DNA of 64,000 nucleotides, from assembly GCF_002095485.1 (NCBI RefSeq), contig NZ_MLFS01000010.1, positions 1 through 64,000 on the forward strand. Direction: 5' to 3'. The DNA is from Pantoea wallisii (GTDB lineage: Bacteria; Pseudomonadota; Gammaproteobacteria; Enterobacterales; Enterobacteriaceae). Under the pieces are notes generated by a model that did no database searches, had not been told where the DNA came from, and was given only the letters and a program-made list of their open reading frames with translations. The translations under genes and the position numbers were made by a program. Of the stretch, positions 47,688 through 57,480 are shown piece by piece. Numbering within the stretch: position 1 is the first letter of the stretch; each line of letters begins with the position of its first letter.

Positions 47688-50363
47688 ATGAATGACGAAC
47701 TCCCCCGGCCCGATCCTGATGCGCTGCTGCTGAATCACAGCGACAGCCATCGTGGCAAACTCAAAATCTATTTCGGTGCCTGTGCCGGCGTAGGAAAAAC
47801 CTTTGCCATGCTGCAGGAGGCGCAACGCCTGCGCGCGCAGGGGCTCGACGTACTGGCCGGCGTGGTGGAGACCCACGATCGTGAAGAGACCGCAGCGCTA
47901 CTGTCAGGGTTGACGGTGTTGCCGCGCCGCGCCACCGGGCGTTCCCGGCATGCGGAGTTTGACCTCGATGCAGCGCTGGCGCGCCATCCGGCGGTAATTC
48001 TGATGGACGAACTGGCACACACCAACGTGCCGGGCTCGCGTCATCCCAAACGCTGGCAGGATATCGAAGAGTTACTCGACGCCGGCATTGATGTGATCAC
48101 CACCGTCAACGTACAGCATCTGGAGAGCCTTAATGACGTGGTCGGTGGCGTCACCGGGATTCAGGTGCGTGAAACCGTGCCCGATCCCTTCTTCGACAGC
48201 GCCGATGAAGTCGTGCTGGTGGATCTGTCGCCGGACGATCTGCGCCAGCGCCTGAAAGAGGGCAAAGTCTACGTGGGCGATCGCGCCGAGCGGGCCATTG
48301 AGAACTTCTTTCGCAAGGGCAACCTGTTTGCGCTGCGCGAGCTGGCGCTGCGGCGCACCGCCGATCGCGTGGATGACCAGATGCGCGCCTGGCGCGATCG
48401 GCAGGGGCGCGACAAAGTGTGGCACACGCGTGATGCCATTTTGCTCTGCATCGGTGACGACACCGGCAGTGAAAAGCTGGTACGCACCGCGGCACGTCTG
48501 GCGGCGCGACTGGGCAGCGTGTGGCACGCAGTATATGTTGAAACGCCGCGCCTGCACCGTCTGCCGGAGGCGCGGCGCCGCGCCATTCTGCGTACGCTAC
48601 AGCTGGCGCAGGAGCTGGGGGCGGAAACCGCCACGCTCTCCGATCCGGATGAAGCCCGCGCGGTACTGCGTTACGCGCGCGAGCACAACCTGGGAAAAAT
48701 CGTCACCGGTCGCCAGCCGCAGCGGCGCTGGCGGCGTGACAGTTTTGCCCGGCGGCTGGGCGATCTCGGGCCGGATCTCGATCTGCTGGTGGTTGCCCTG
48801 GATGAACCCGTCCGTGATGCTCCGCACCCGCTGAGCGGGCAGCGCGCCAGCAACGAAAAGTGGCGGCTGTTTCTGCGCGGCTGTCTGATGGCTCTGGTGC
48901 TGTGCATTCTGGTGACCGTTGTAGGCCGCTGGCTGCTGGTGGCCTTTGATCCGGCTAACGGCGTGATGATCTATCTGCTGGCGGTGGTGCTGGTGGCGCT
49001 GCGTTTCGGTCGCTGGCCGTCGGTGTTTGCCACGGTGATTAATATCCTCGCGTTTGACCTATTTTTCGTTGCGCCAACCGGCACCGTCGCGGTCTCGGAT
49101 CTGCAATATCTGGTGACCTTTGCAGTGATGCTGGCGGTGGGCGTGATTGTCGGCAACCTGACGGCGGGCGTGCGCTATCAGGCCAACGTGGCACGCCACC
49201 GTGAGCAGCGCGCCCGGTATCTGTATGAGATGGCAAAATCGCTCGGCAGCGCACTGACGCCGCAGGATATTGCCGCCACCAGCCAGCGGGTGATCGACGT
49301 TACGCTCCAGGCGCGCAGCCAGCTGCTGCTGCCGGACGAGCAGGGCGAGTTGCGATCGGCCGGAGAGACTCGCCTCACCGCGCCGCCCGATCCGGGCATT
49401 GCCAAATGGAGCTACAGCAAAGGCCAGCCGGCAGGTGCCGGCACCGATACCCTGCCGGCGGTGCCATACCAGATACTGCCACTGAAGAGCGGCCATCACT
49501 GTGTGGGTTTACTGGTGGTAGAGCCGGAAAACCTGCGTCAGCTGATGATTCCGGAGCAGCAGCGGCTGGTGGAGACCTTTACGGTGCTGATTGCCAACGC
49601 GCTGGAGCGCATGGCGCTGTCACACAGCGAGGCCGCTTCGCGTCTGGCGGCGGAGCGGGAGAAGCTGCGCAACGCGCTGCTTTCCGCACTCTCCCACGAT
49701 CTGCGCACGCCGCTGACCGTGCTGTTTGGTCAGGCGGAGATGCTGATGCTCGATCTCGCCAGCGAGCAGTCGAAATATGCCGGTCAGGCTGGTCAGATTC
49801 GCGAACAGACGCTCAGCACCATCCGGCTGGTCAGTAACATGCTCGATATGGCGCGCATTCAGTCTGGCGGCCTGAATCTGCGTGAGGAGTGGGTGGCGCT
49901 GGATGAGGTCATTGGCGGTGCGCTCAGCAGCATGGGGCCGTCGCTGAAAGGGCACGATTTTGTGCTGGATATGCCTGAGGACCTGGTGCTGATCAAAGGC
50001 GATAGCGCTATGCTGGAGCGGGTGTTTACCAATCTTGTCGAAAATAGCCTGAAATATGCCGGTAATGCGGCGCAGCACGGTATTCGCGCGTGGCGCGAGC
50101 CGTCGCGGCTGGAGATTGCCGTGTGGGATAACGGGCCGGGTATCGCGCCGGAGAATCTGACGCGCATTTTTGACAAGTTTGCGCGCGGCGATAAAGAGTC
50201 GGCGGTGCCGGGCGTTGGCCTTGGTCTGGCTATCAGCAAAACCATTGTTGAGTCGCATGGCGGGCGCATCTGGGCAGAAAATCGGGTGGAAGGGGGCGCG
50301 CTGTTCCGTTTATCGCTGCCGTTGCCGGACGCCCCTGAAATTTCTGAAGAGGGGCTGAAATAA
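47688..50363 (+). CDS. kdpD: Osmosensitive K+ sensor histidine kinase
   Basis: About 891 residues from ATG at 47688; a TTG three codons earlier gives 894. No clear Shine-Dalgarno. N-terminal KdpD domain with Walker A GACAGVGKTFAM and LMDELAHTNVPGSRHPKRW, a universal-stress-protein domain (about 250-370), four membrane helices (about 400-500), GAF-like region, and kinase core with H-box SALSHDLRTPLTVL, N-box NLVENSLKYAGN and GVGLGLAISKTIVESHGG. Senses low K+ and phosphorylates KdpE, yet no kdpE follows. Confidence 0.96.
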   Translation: MNDELPRPDPDALLLNHSDSHRGKLKIYFGACAGVGKTFAMLQEAQRLRAQGLDVLAGVVETHDREETAALLSGLTVLPRRATGRSRHAEFDLDAALARHPAVILMDELAHTNVPGSRHPKRWQDIEELLDAGIDVITTVNVQHLESLNDVVGGVTGIQVRETVPDPFFDSADEVVLVDLSPDDLRQRLKEGKVYVGDRAERAIENFFRKGNLFALRELALRRTADRVDDQMRAWRDRQGRDKVWHTRDAILLCIGDDTGSEKLVRTAARLAARLGSVWHAVYVETPRLHRLPEARRRAILRTLQLAQELGAETATLSDPDEARAVLRYAREHNLGKIVTGRQPQRRWRRDSFARRLGDLGPDLDLLVVALDEPVRDAPHPLSGQRASNEKWRLFLRGCLMALVLCILVTVVGRWLLVAFDPANGVMIYLLAVVLVALRFGRWPSVFATVINILAFDLFFVAPTGTVAVSDLQYLVTFAVMLAVGVIVGNLTAGVRYQANVARHREQRARYLYEMAKSLGSALTPQDIAATSQRVIDVTLQARSQLLLPDEQGELRSAGETRLTAPPDPGIAKWSYSKGQPAGAGTDTLPAVPYQILPLKSGHHCVGLLVVEPENLRQLMIPEQQRLVETFTVLIANALERMALSHSEAASRLAAEREKLRNALLSALSHDLRTPLTVLFGQAEMLMLDLASEQSKYAGQAGQIREQTLSTIRLVSNMLDMARIQSGGLNLREEWVALDEVIGGALSSMGPSLKGHDFVLDMPEDLVLIKGDSAMLERVFTNLVENSLKYAGNAAQHGIRAWREPSRLEIAVWDNGPGIAPENLTRIFDKFARGDKESAVPGVGLGLAISKTIVESHGGRIWAENRVEGGALFRLSLPLPDAPEISEEGLK

Positions 50364-50380
50364 CTTCACATAAGTTCGGT

Positions 50381-50417
50381 TATACTCGCAGGCTTGTCTG
50401 TTGATAAGTGGGAACTT
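50381..50417 (+). promoter_or_regulatory. Probable yqhA promoter
   Basis: -10 TATACT at 50381-50386, just after the kdpD stop; no good -35. The gap of 54 bases and a distinct -10 suggest yqhA is not simply read from kdp. Confidence 0.4.
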
Positions 50418-50915
50418 ATGGAACGTTTTACCGAAAACCTGATGTATGCATCACGCTGGTTGCTGGCACCGGTTTACATTGGACTTTCGCTGGGGCTGCT
50501 GGCGCTGACCGTTAAATTTTTTCAGGAAATTTTTCACCTGTTGCCCAATATCCTCAGCATCGCGGAAAACGATCTGATTCTGCTGCTGCTTTCGCTGGTG
50601 GATATGACCCTGGTTGGCGGCTTGCTGGTGATGGTCATGCTCTCCGGCTATGAAAACTTTGTCTCTAAACTGGATATTGATGAGGGCAAAGAGAAGCTGA
50701 GCTGGCTGGGCAAAATGGATTCCGGCTCGCTGAAGAACAAAGTGGCGGCATCGATTGTAGCGATTTCCTCTATCCATCTGCTGCGTATTTTTATGGATGC
50801 GCGCAATGTCGCGAATGAAAAGCTGATGTGGTACGTCATTATTCACCTGACGTTTGTGCTCTCGGCATTTGTCATGGGCTGGCTGGATAATATGTCGAAG
50901 GTGGATAAGAAGTAA
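50418..50915 (+). CDS. yqhA: UPF0114 family inner membrane protein
   Basis: 165 residues, four helices, from ATG at 50418 ([20 protein letters not shown]), near-identical to E. coli YqhA through [16 protein letters not shown] and [17 protein letters not shown]. Function unknown. It occupies the position after kdpD where kdpE would be expected. Confidence 0.95.
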   Translation: MERFTENLMYASRWLLAPVYIGLSLGLLALTVKFFQEIFHLLPNILSIAENDLILLLLSLVDMTLVGGLLVMVMLSGYENFVSKLDIDEGKEKLSWLGKMDSGSLKNKVAASIVAISSIHLLRIFMDARNVANEKLMWYVIIHLTFVLSAFVMGWLDNMSKVDKK

Positions 50916-50951
50916 GCCTGCGCCCCCTGGAAAAACCCGCACCGCCTGTAG

Positions 50952-51020
50952 GGTCGCCATTCATGGCGACCTGCCAATGACCGCACCACTTTCCAGGGTC
51001 GCCATTCATGGCGACCCTGG
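50952..51020. repeat. Two copies of GGTCGCCATTCATGGCGACC between convergent genes
   Basis: GGTCGCCATTCATGGCGACC at 50952-50971 and again at 50998-51015, the second extended to a perfect 13-bp-arm palindrome (50993-51020, flanks CCAGG/CCTGG). The copies share the core exactly. Between yqhA and a convergent LysR gene. Confidence 0.88.
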
Positions 51021-51024
51021 TTGA

Positions 51025-51954
51025 TCACCGCACCGGCTGCGTCCCCGTTAACTGCGGCATCACTTCCCTGATCATGGCAAAAAACTGGCGTAACCGGGCA
51101 GGGTAATAGCTGGCCCACGGATAGGTCAGCCAGACCGGCAGCGGCGGTGCCTGCCACTCCGGCACCAGCTGAATCAGATCACCGTTTGCCAAATCCTCCT
51201 GTACCACCCACGACGACACCACCGCGGCGCCCATGCCGGCTAAGGCTGCTTTGCGTACCGCGTAAAGACTGTCGCTGGCAAGACGCGGAGCGATCGCCAG
51301 ATTTACCGGCTGGCCGTCGCTGATACGCTGCAGCGCAATTTCATTATGGTAAAAGCTGGTCAGCGCCAGCCACGGCAGCGTGACAAGCTCAGAAACCTCT
51401 TCGACCGGCGGATGCGCCGCCAGCAGGGCAGGCGCAGCAACCACAAAGCGCGGTACCTCGGCCAGCAGCACGGCCACCACAGAGGGATCGCCCGGCGCGC
51501 CCACCTGAATTGCGCAATCTATATTCTCGCTAATGAAGTCTGGCGTGCGGTCATTTAGCATCCACTCAACGTTAAGCCGTGGATAGCGCTGCAGGTAATC
51601 CACCAGCGGCGCGATCAGCTGATCCTGGCCAAACGCATGCGGCGCACGCACCCGCAGTGTGCCAACCGGATCATCCCCTGAACCGGTCAGCGCATCCTCC
51701 AGGGCATGCCACGTTGCCACCAGCTGACGCGCCTGCGCATAACAGCGCTCGCCATCGTCCGTCAGTTTCAGGGCGTGCGTGGTACGCAGAATCAGTTTCA
51801 GGCCCAGCCGCTGCTCCAGCGCCTGCAGGCGGCGACTGACGGTTGGCTGTGTGGTGCCCAGCTGCACGGCGGCGGCAGAGAGCGAACCGCTTTCAACAAT
51901 GCGGATAAACGTCTGCATCAGTTCGATGCGATCCACGCTGGTAAGATTGCCCAT
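51025..51954 (-). CDS. LysR-type regulator
   Basis: 309 residues: winged HTH (MQTFIRIVESGSLSAAAVQL, about 13-32) and substrate-binding-like C-terminal domain (DCAIQVGAPGDPSVVAV). CrgA-like subgroup. Divergent from an MFS exporter 93 bases away, its likely target. Effector unknown. Confidence 0.87.
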   Translation of the reverse strand: MGNLTSVDRIELMQTFIRIVESGSLSAAAVQLGTTQPTVSRRLQALEQRLGLKLILRTTHALKLTDDGERCYAQARQLVATWHALEDALTGSGDDPVGTLRVRAPHAFGQDQLIAPLVDYLQRYPRLNVEWMLNDRTPDFISENIDCAIQVGAPGDPSVVAVLLAEVPRFVVAAPALLAAHPPVEEVSELVTLPWLALTSFYHNEIALQRISDGQPVNLAIAPRLASDSLYAVRKAALAGMGAAVVSSWVVQEDLANGDLIQLVPEWQAPPLPVWLTYPWASYYPARLRQFFAMIREVMPQLTGTQPVR

Positions 51955-52047
51955 ACGTAATCCGTATAACAGTTCTGTGTTTCAGCAGTCTACCGCGTAT
52001 GGCGGTGACGCGCTTTAATAAGCGCACTTTCACGGGAGAAACCGATT

Positions 52048-53257
52048 ATGTCTGCTATTTCACACTCAGCTGCACTGCCAGCTGAAAAGCTGCCCACTCC
52101 GCTGGTCTTTACCCTGGCCGCAGGCGCCGGACTGAGCGTGGCGTCAATCTATTACAGCCAGCCGATGCTGGATATCATCAGCAAACAGTTCAACGTCGGG
52201 ATTGGCAGCGTCGGTATGGTGCCGATGCTGACCCAGGCGGGCTACGCACTCGGCATTCTGCTGCTGGCCCCGCTCGGAGACCGCCACGATCGGCGTACCA
52301 TTATTCTGGTTAAGGGCTTACTGCTGATGGCCGCGCTGCTGCTGTGCGGCTTCTCTGGCGGACTCAACGCGTTACTGATCGCCAGTTTCGCTACTGGCTT
52401 AACCGCCACCGTGGCGCAGGATATTGTGCCGGCCTCCGCTGCACTGGCCCCTGAACGCAGCCGGGGTAAAACCGTTGGCACGGTGATGACCGGGCTGCTG
52501 GTTGGCATTCTGCTGTCACGCGTGGTGAGCGGCGTCGTCGCCGAGTATTTTGGCTGGCGCACCATGTATATGATCGCGGCGGCGGCCGTGCTGTTCAGTA
52601 GTCTGGCGCTGTGGCGCGCTTTACCACGCTTCACGCCGGGTACCTCGGTCAGTTATCCGCGCCTGCTGCTGTCGCTGGCTCATTTGTGGCAGCATCACCA
52701 GACACTACGCCGCGCCGCGCTGGCACAAGGTTTACTCTCGGTGAGTTTCAGCGCCTTCTGGTCGACGCTGGCGCTGATGCTGAGCGAGCGCTTCCATCTG
52801 GACAGTGCCGTAGCCGGAGCCTTTGGCCTGGCGGGTGCGGCGGGCGCGCTGGCGGCAGCCGCTGGCCGGCAGCTTTGCCGACCGCATTGGCCCGGCCCGC
52901 GTAACGCAGTACGGCGCCACGCTGGTGATCGCCTCGTTCGCGCTGATGTTCCTGCTGCCGCTTCTGCCGGTGCCGGCCCAGCTTGGTCTGATTGTCATCA
53001 GCACCATCGGCTTTGACCTGGGCGTACAGGCTACGCTGGTGGCGCACCAGACCCTGGTGTACAGCCTGGCGCCGGAAGCGCGCAGCCGTTTAAATGCGCT
53101 GATGTTCACCGTGGTCTTTATCGGTATGGCGGCCGGTGCGGCGCTGGGCAGCCTGGCGCTGGCGCATTTCGGCTGGACGGGCGTCGTTACGCTTGCCACC
53201 TTCGCCGCTGTGCTTGCCTTGCTGATTCGCCTGGCAAGTCGCCATCTGAAAAACTGA
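52048..53257 (+). CDS. MFS drug-efflux-type transporter, apparent frameshift
   Basis: Twelve-helix DHA-type permease: SIYYSQPMLDIISKQFNV, APLGDRHDRRTIILVKG loop 2-3, ATVAQDIVPASAALAPERSRGKTVG. The frame changes near 52856-52862; the second part continues LAGSFADRIGPARVTQYGA and ends RLASRHLKN. The shift equals +1 (an extra G in GCAGCCG) or -2 (CCCC collapsed to CC), giving 402 or 403 residues when corrected. GGGA before ATG. Probably regulated by the divergent LysR gene. Confidence 0.85.
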
Positions 53258-53310
53258 TCGCAAATCCTGTGCCAGGCTTAAGGGAGAATGTTATTTAAAA
53301 ACGGAGCGTT

Positions 53311-54660
53311 ATGAACTTCCTGGCCTGGACCGCCGCCACTGGCGGTCTGTTACTGTTAATGTCACTGGCTTCCGGCTGGATTCACCGGGGGCCAGTGACC
53401 TCGTTTGGTCTCTACCTGTTCGCGGGCGTCCTGTGCGGCCCGTGGATGTTCAATCTGCTGCAAATCGATATCATCGGTCACGCTGAGCTCGCTGCGCACA
53501 TCACTGAAATCACCATGGCAGCCTCACTGTTTATCACCGGGCTCAAGCTGCGTCTGCCGATGAGCGCCCATGCGTGGCGTGTGGGCGTCAGGCTGGCCTT
53601 CCCGGCCATGCTGCTGACGGTGGCGGGCATGGCATGCCTGATTCACTGGATTACCGGCTTCTCCTGGCCGCTGTCGCTGGCGTTCGGGGCCATCGTCGCA
53701 CCCACCGATCCGGTGCTCGCCAGCCTGATCTCGGTGAACGATGCGCGGGACGATGACGCACTGCGCGTGGCGCTCTCCAGCGAAGCCGGAATGAATGATG
53801 GATCGGCGCTGCCGCTGCTGATGCTGGCGCTGCTGCTGATCCAGCCCGAAGCCTTTCAGCTGGGCGATTTTTCCACCTGGGCGGTAAAAGATGTGATCTG
53901 GGCGATTGGCGGCGGTCTGGCCATCGGATACCTGTTCGGGCGCGTGATCGGCGTGCTGGCAACGCACCTGCGCAGCGCCCATGAGGATGTGGCGCCGAAC
54001 GATTTTCTGGCGCTGGCGCTGATTGCGCTGAGCTATGCGGCAGCGCAGGCGGTGGATGCCTCCGGTTTTCTGGCTACCTTTGCGGCCGGTGTCGGCCTGC
54101 GTCGTGCTGAACTGCGCGTAACAAAACGTTTTCCGCTGGAGGAGCTGCCGGAAGAGAAGCGCTATTTGCCGGCGGAAGCGCTGGTCAATCCCAACCAGCG
54201 CCTGACACAACGCGGTGGCAGTATGGTGAAGTCGGTTGGCCTGGTGGTCAGTGATGCGCTGTCGTTTGGTGATACGATGGAGCGTCTGCTGGCAGCGGGC
54301 ATGATGGTGGTACTGGGCATTACGCTGGCACATCACTGGAACCTCACCGGAATCGGACTCGGGCTACTGCTGTTTGTGGTGGTACGGCCGTTAGCGGTCT
54401 GGCTGACCACCTGGCGCTGTGAAATGCCGCCAATGCGCCGCCTGCTGATTGGCTGGCTGGGGATTCGCGGTATTGGCAGTATTAACTACATCGCCTATGC
54501 CTGGGTGCACGGTCTGCATGGCCCGCAGGCGGAACAGATGGTGGATATGGCGCTAACGTTAGTGGTGTGCAGCATCATACTGCATGGCATAACGGTGACG
54601 CCGTTATTAAACTGGCGTGCGGCCCGTCAGGCGGCGCGCGCAGAACACGACGAAACGTGA
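53311..54660 (+). CDS. CPA1-type cation:proton antiporter
   Basis: 449 residues, about 12 helices: GAIVAPTDPVLASLIS with TDP motif (about 129), SSEAGMNDGSALPLLML (ND motif at about 158) typical of Na+/H+ and K+/H+ exchangers, and GWLGIRGIGSINYIAYA (about 387). Inner membrane; exchanges Na+ or K+ for H+. Near the kdp pump but with its own GGAG and no shared operon. Confidence 0.9.
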   Translation: MNFLAWTAATGGLLLLMSLASGWIHRGPVTSFGLYLFAGVLCGPWMFNLLQIDIIGHAELAAHITEITMAASLFITGLKLRLPMSAHAWRVGVRLAFPAMLLTVAGMACLIHWITGFSWPLSLAFGAIVAPTDPVLASLISVNDARDDDALRVALSSEAGMNDGSALPLLMLALLLIQPEAFQLGDFSTWAVKDVIWAIGGGLAIGYLFGRVIGVLATHLRSAHEDVAPNDFLALALIALSYAAAQAVDASGFLATFAAGVGLRRAELRVTKRFPLEELPEEKRYLPAEALVNPNQRLTQRGGSMVKSVGLVVSDALSFGDTMERLLAAGMMVVLGITLAHHWNLTGIGLGLLLFVVVRPLAVWLTTWRCEMPPMRRLLIGWLGIRGIGSINYIAYAWVHGLHGPQAEQMVDMALTLVVCSIILHGITVTPLLNWRAARQAARAEHDET

Positions 54661-54686
54661 TTTTCTGGAAATTACTGGAGCCTATT

Positions 54687-55034
54687 ATGAAAGCATTGCT
54701 TATCGCCCTGTTTGGGCTTTCCCTGTCGGCCAGCGCCCTGGCTGATGATACGGACGCCGATGCACAGGAAAATGTCTACGCCAGCCAGCTTTGTCATATC
54801 GTCAGCAGCGAACAAAAAACCGGTGATATGCAGAGCTATACCGAAAAAATGAAAACCCAGCTGGCCGGGGGCCAGTCACCTTCCGCCATGAATAAGCCTT
54901 CGTTTAACGAAGAGACCGCGCAGGAAGTGGTGAATGGCTGGCTGGAGCTGGGTGAAGAGGAGCGGGCAAAACTGCGTCACGATCAGCAGCAGTGCGAGCA
55001 GACGGTCATGACACAGTTCCAGCAGCAGGATTAA
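54687..55034 (+). CDS. Small secreted protein, unknown
   Basis: 115 residues with a clear signal peptide (MKALLIALFGLSLSASALA, cut before DDTD), two cysteines in the mature part (SQLCHIV, QQCEQTV) that could form a disulfide, and a helical acidic body. CTGGAG before ATG at 54687; 26 bases after the antiporter, so probably cotranscribed. I do not recognise the family. Confidence 0.75.
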   Translation: MKALLIALFGLSLSASALADDTDADAQENVYASQLCHIVSSEQKTGDMQSYTEKMKTQLAGGQSPSAMNKPSFNEETAQEVVNGWLELGEEERAKLRHDQQQCEQTVMTQFQQQD

Positions 55035-55107
55035 GTCATTGTTAACGGGTTTGTTAACATGACCGGAACAGGACATTTATCGTAATCCGCCGGATTACAG
55101 ATAGAAT

Positions 55108-55133
55108 ACGCGCCTTTTCAGGCGCGTTTTTTT
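55108..55133 (+). terminator. Rho-independent terminator after the secreted protein gene
   Basis: ACGCGCC (55108-55114) TTTTCA GGCGCGT (55121-55127) followed by seven T's. Just upstream is another small palindrome GTAATCCG-C-CGGATTAC (55082-55098). Confidence 0.93.
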
Positions 55134-55246
55134 ATGGCTTTTTTGTACGAAATGCGTACATTATCGCCAAATCGAAATCAGACATGCATCACATAACGAG
55201 ACGCAGCCCTCAAGGCTGCCATTTTTCATATCGGCTACCGGGCAAG

Positions 55247-56143
55247 ATGATTACACGTCGTGGTTTTATAATGGCTGGCACTGCCACTCTCCTTTCAATG
55301 ACAACGGGCAAACTATTTGCGCGCGATGACATCATTCCGCTGTGGCCGGACGACCCGCCGGGCGGCGGTGGCCCCTCGGGCTTGCTGAAAGTGAGTGCCA
55401 ACGGTTCATGGACCAATATTGTCTCGCCGGCGATTCAGCGCTTTCGTCCGGAAAACCCCAACGGCGAAGCGGTGATTGTCGCGGCAGGCGGCGGCTACCG
55501 TTTTATCGGCATGGGGCGTGAAGCCTGGCCGGTGGCACGCTGGCTGAACGCCAATGGCTATACCGCATATGTGCTGAGCTACCGTTTACCCGGCGAAAAG
55601 TGGCAGGCGGGCAATCTGGCGCCGTTACAGGATGCGCAGCGCGCCATTCGCATGGTGCGATCGATGGAGCAGAAGGTGCATCTGCTGGGCTTCTCCGCCG
55701 GCGGGCATCTGCTGGGCATGGCGGCGGCGCGCCCTGGTTTTACCTCCTATCCGGCGCAGGATTCACTGGATGACATCATCCCCAGCGCAGACAGTGTAGG
55801 GCTGATCTATCCGGTGATTACCCTTGAGGCGCCCTATCAGCACACCCGCACGCACCAGATGATGGTGGGCAACAACGCTACGCCCACTCAGGAAGCGAAC
55901 TGGTCGGTGCAAAATTACGTCACCCGTGATTTTCCCGCGACTTTTCTTGCTCAGGCGGAGGACGACCGCACCTCCAACCCGCACAATACCGAGCTGATGC
56001 GCGATGCCTGCCGCCGGATGCGCGTGCCGGTCGAACTGATTGAATTGAGCAGCGGCGGCCACGGTTTTGGCCTGGGTAAAGCGGGCACGCCTGCTGCGCT
56101 GTGGGATCAGGCCTACGTACGCTGGCTGGATAAGCTGGGTTAA
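55247..56143 (+). CDS. Exported alpha/beta hydrolase (BD-FAE/acetyl-esterase type)
   Basis: 298 residues from ATG at 55247: MITRRGFIMAGTATLLSM is a twin-arginine-like signal (RRGF). Then PLWPDDPPGGGG, the oxyanion region VIVAAGGGYRFIGMGREAWPVARWLN, nucleophile in LLGFSAGGHLLGMAAARP (about 167) and late HGFGLG (catalytic H, about 270). Resembles pectin/xylan acetylesterases and endo-xylanase-associated hydrolases. Probably periplasmic; substrate unknown. Confidence 0.87.
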   Translation: MITRRGFIMAGTATLLSMTTGKLFARDDIIPLWPDDPPGGGGPSGLLKVSANGSWTNIVSPAIQRFRPENPNGEAVIVAAGGGYRFIGMGREAWPVARWLNANGYTAYVLSYRLPGEKWQAGNLAPLQDAQRAIRMVRSMEQKVHLLGFSAGGHLLGMAAARPGFTSYPAQDSLDDIIPSADSVGLIYPVITLEAPYQHTRTHQMMVGNNATPTQEANWSVQNYVTRDFPATFLAQAEDDRTSNPHNTELMRDACRRMRVPVELIELSSGGHGFGLGKAGTPAALWDQAYVRWLDKLG

Positions 56144-56369
56144 ATGGCCGCACTGATGCTCTTCAGGGCGGCTTTACTCATCTTCATTTCCGCTTTTACA
56201 GGGCATAAAAGCGCGGGTTTTTAGATAAATATCTTTAATTATCAATCTTCTAAAAAGGCTTTGAACAAGTCGTAAAATTCTTTGCGTTATCTCTTCAGCG
56301 CAGCTTTCTCTAAAGTTCATTTCAGCAGCACGACACCCAAATTTGAACATCACTTTAGAGGAACACACC

Positions 56370-57011
56370 ATGTCTAAACTTGACCTGCTCGACCCACAGA
56401 ACTCCACCCTGATCTTCATCGACCACCAGCCACAGATGGCATTTGGTGTGGCCAATATCGATCGCCAGCAGCTCAAAAATAATACTGTCGCTTTGGCGAA
56501 AGCGGGCAAAATTTTCGACGTGCCGGTGATTTACACCTCTGTTGAAACCGAAAGTTTTAGCGGCTACATCTGGCCGGAACTGCTGGCGGTACATCCTGAA
56601 TCGCAGCCAATTGAGCGCACCTCAATGAACTCATGGGAAGATGAGAAATTTGTTGAAGCGGTGAAGAAAACCGGCCGTAAGAAACTGATTATCTCTGCAC
56701 TGTGGACGGAAGTGTGCCTGACCTTCCCGGCCCTGATGGCGCTGAAAGAGGGGTTTGAGGTGTACGTAGTGACCGATACTTCAGGTGGTACCAGTGTGGA
56801 TGCTCATGAGCGCTCTGTTCAGCGTATGGTGCAGGCCGGTGCCGTACCGGTGACCTGGCAGCAGGTGCTGCTGGAGTATCAGCGTGACTGGTCACGCAAA
56901 GAGACCTATGACGCGGTGATGGATCTGGTGCGTGAGCACAGCGGTGCCTACGGAATGGGCGTAGATTACGCTTACACCATGGTGCACAAAGCCCCGCAGC
57001 GCCAGGGCTGA
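56370..57011 (+). CDS. Isochorismatase-like cysteine hydrolase (YcaC-like)
   Basis: 213 residues from ATG at 56370 (AGAGGA upstream). Catalytic triad pattern of the family: D in LIFIDHQPQMAF (about 19), K in KKTGRKKLIISA and C in WTEVCLTFPALMA (about 118). Similar layout to E. coli YcaC, whose substrate is unknown; biuret, N-carbamoyl and nicotinamide hydrolases are related. Ended by a GC hairpin. Confidence 0.87.
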   Translation: MSKLDLLDPQNSTLIFIDHQPQMAFGVANIDRQQLKNNTVALAKAGKIFDVPVIYTSVETESFSGYIWPELLAVHPESQPIERTSMNSWEDEKFVEAVKKTGRKKLIISALWTEVCLTFPALMALKEGFEVYVVTDTSGGTSVDAHERSVQRMVQAGAVPVTWQQVLLEYQRDWSRKETYDAVMDLVREHSGAYGMGVDYAYTMVHKAPQRQG

Positions 57012-57026
57012 ACAATCATCGAACAC

Positions 57027-57050
57027 GAGGGCCTTGCGGGGCCCTCTTGT
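57027..57050 (+). terminator. Terminator after the isochorismatase-like gene
   Basis: GAGGGCC (57027-57033) TTGCGG GGCCCTC (57040-57046), followed by TTGTATT; moderate T-run. Confidence 0.65.
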
Positions 57051-57051
57051 A

Positions 57052-57480
57052 TTACTGCCATGGGCTGCTATAGACCTGTACTTTTATCTCATTGAGCGTA
57101 TCTGATTTAATCACGGTAATGACGTCTTTATGGGAAGCGCTACGCCAGCAGTCGGCTACCACATCGCAGCTGCTCTGACGCGTATAACCTATTGAAGTAA
57201 GCCAGGTATTGACCGGATTAATGTCATTAACACCATAAAATGTTATTGATGCAATTTTTGCTTCAGGACCACTGACATTATTAAAGTCGAAATCATAATG
57301 AGGAGAAATTCTTGGCATGTCTTTCAGCAGTTGTGGTGTGTAAAAATTATATTCACTTATATTTTGCTCACTATAATGTGCGCTGCCCGCCAGTGCCATT
57401 CTAAGGGTTGGCCAAAGGAAGATAGCTGCGATAACAATCAGTAGCATTATCACAACGAAGATTTTACCCATCCGCGTCAT
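57052..57480 (-). CDS. Unknown membrane-anchored protein, second gene of a pair
   Basis: 142 residues: one N-terminal helix (KIFVVIMLLIVIAAIFLWPT, about 6-25), then a polar domain with a cysteine pair SSCDVVADCW (about 103-112). Overlaps the upstream gene by ATGA. AT-richer than the surroundings. Not recognised; an anchored periplasmic partner of the 232-residue protein is plausible. Confidence 0.7.
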   Translation of the reverse strand: MTRMGKIFVVIMLLIVIAAIFLWPTLRMALAGSAHYSEQNISEYNFYTPQLLKDMPRISPHYDFDFNNVSGPEAKIASITFYGVNDINPVNTWLTSIGYTRQSSCDVVADCWRSASHKDVITVIKSDTLNEIKVQVYSSPWQ

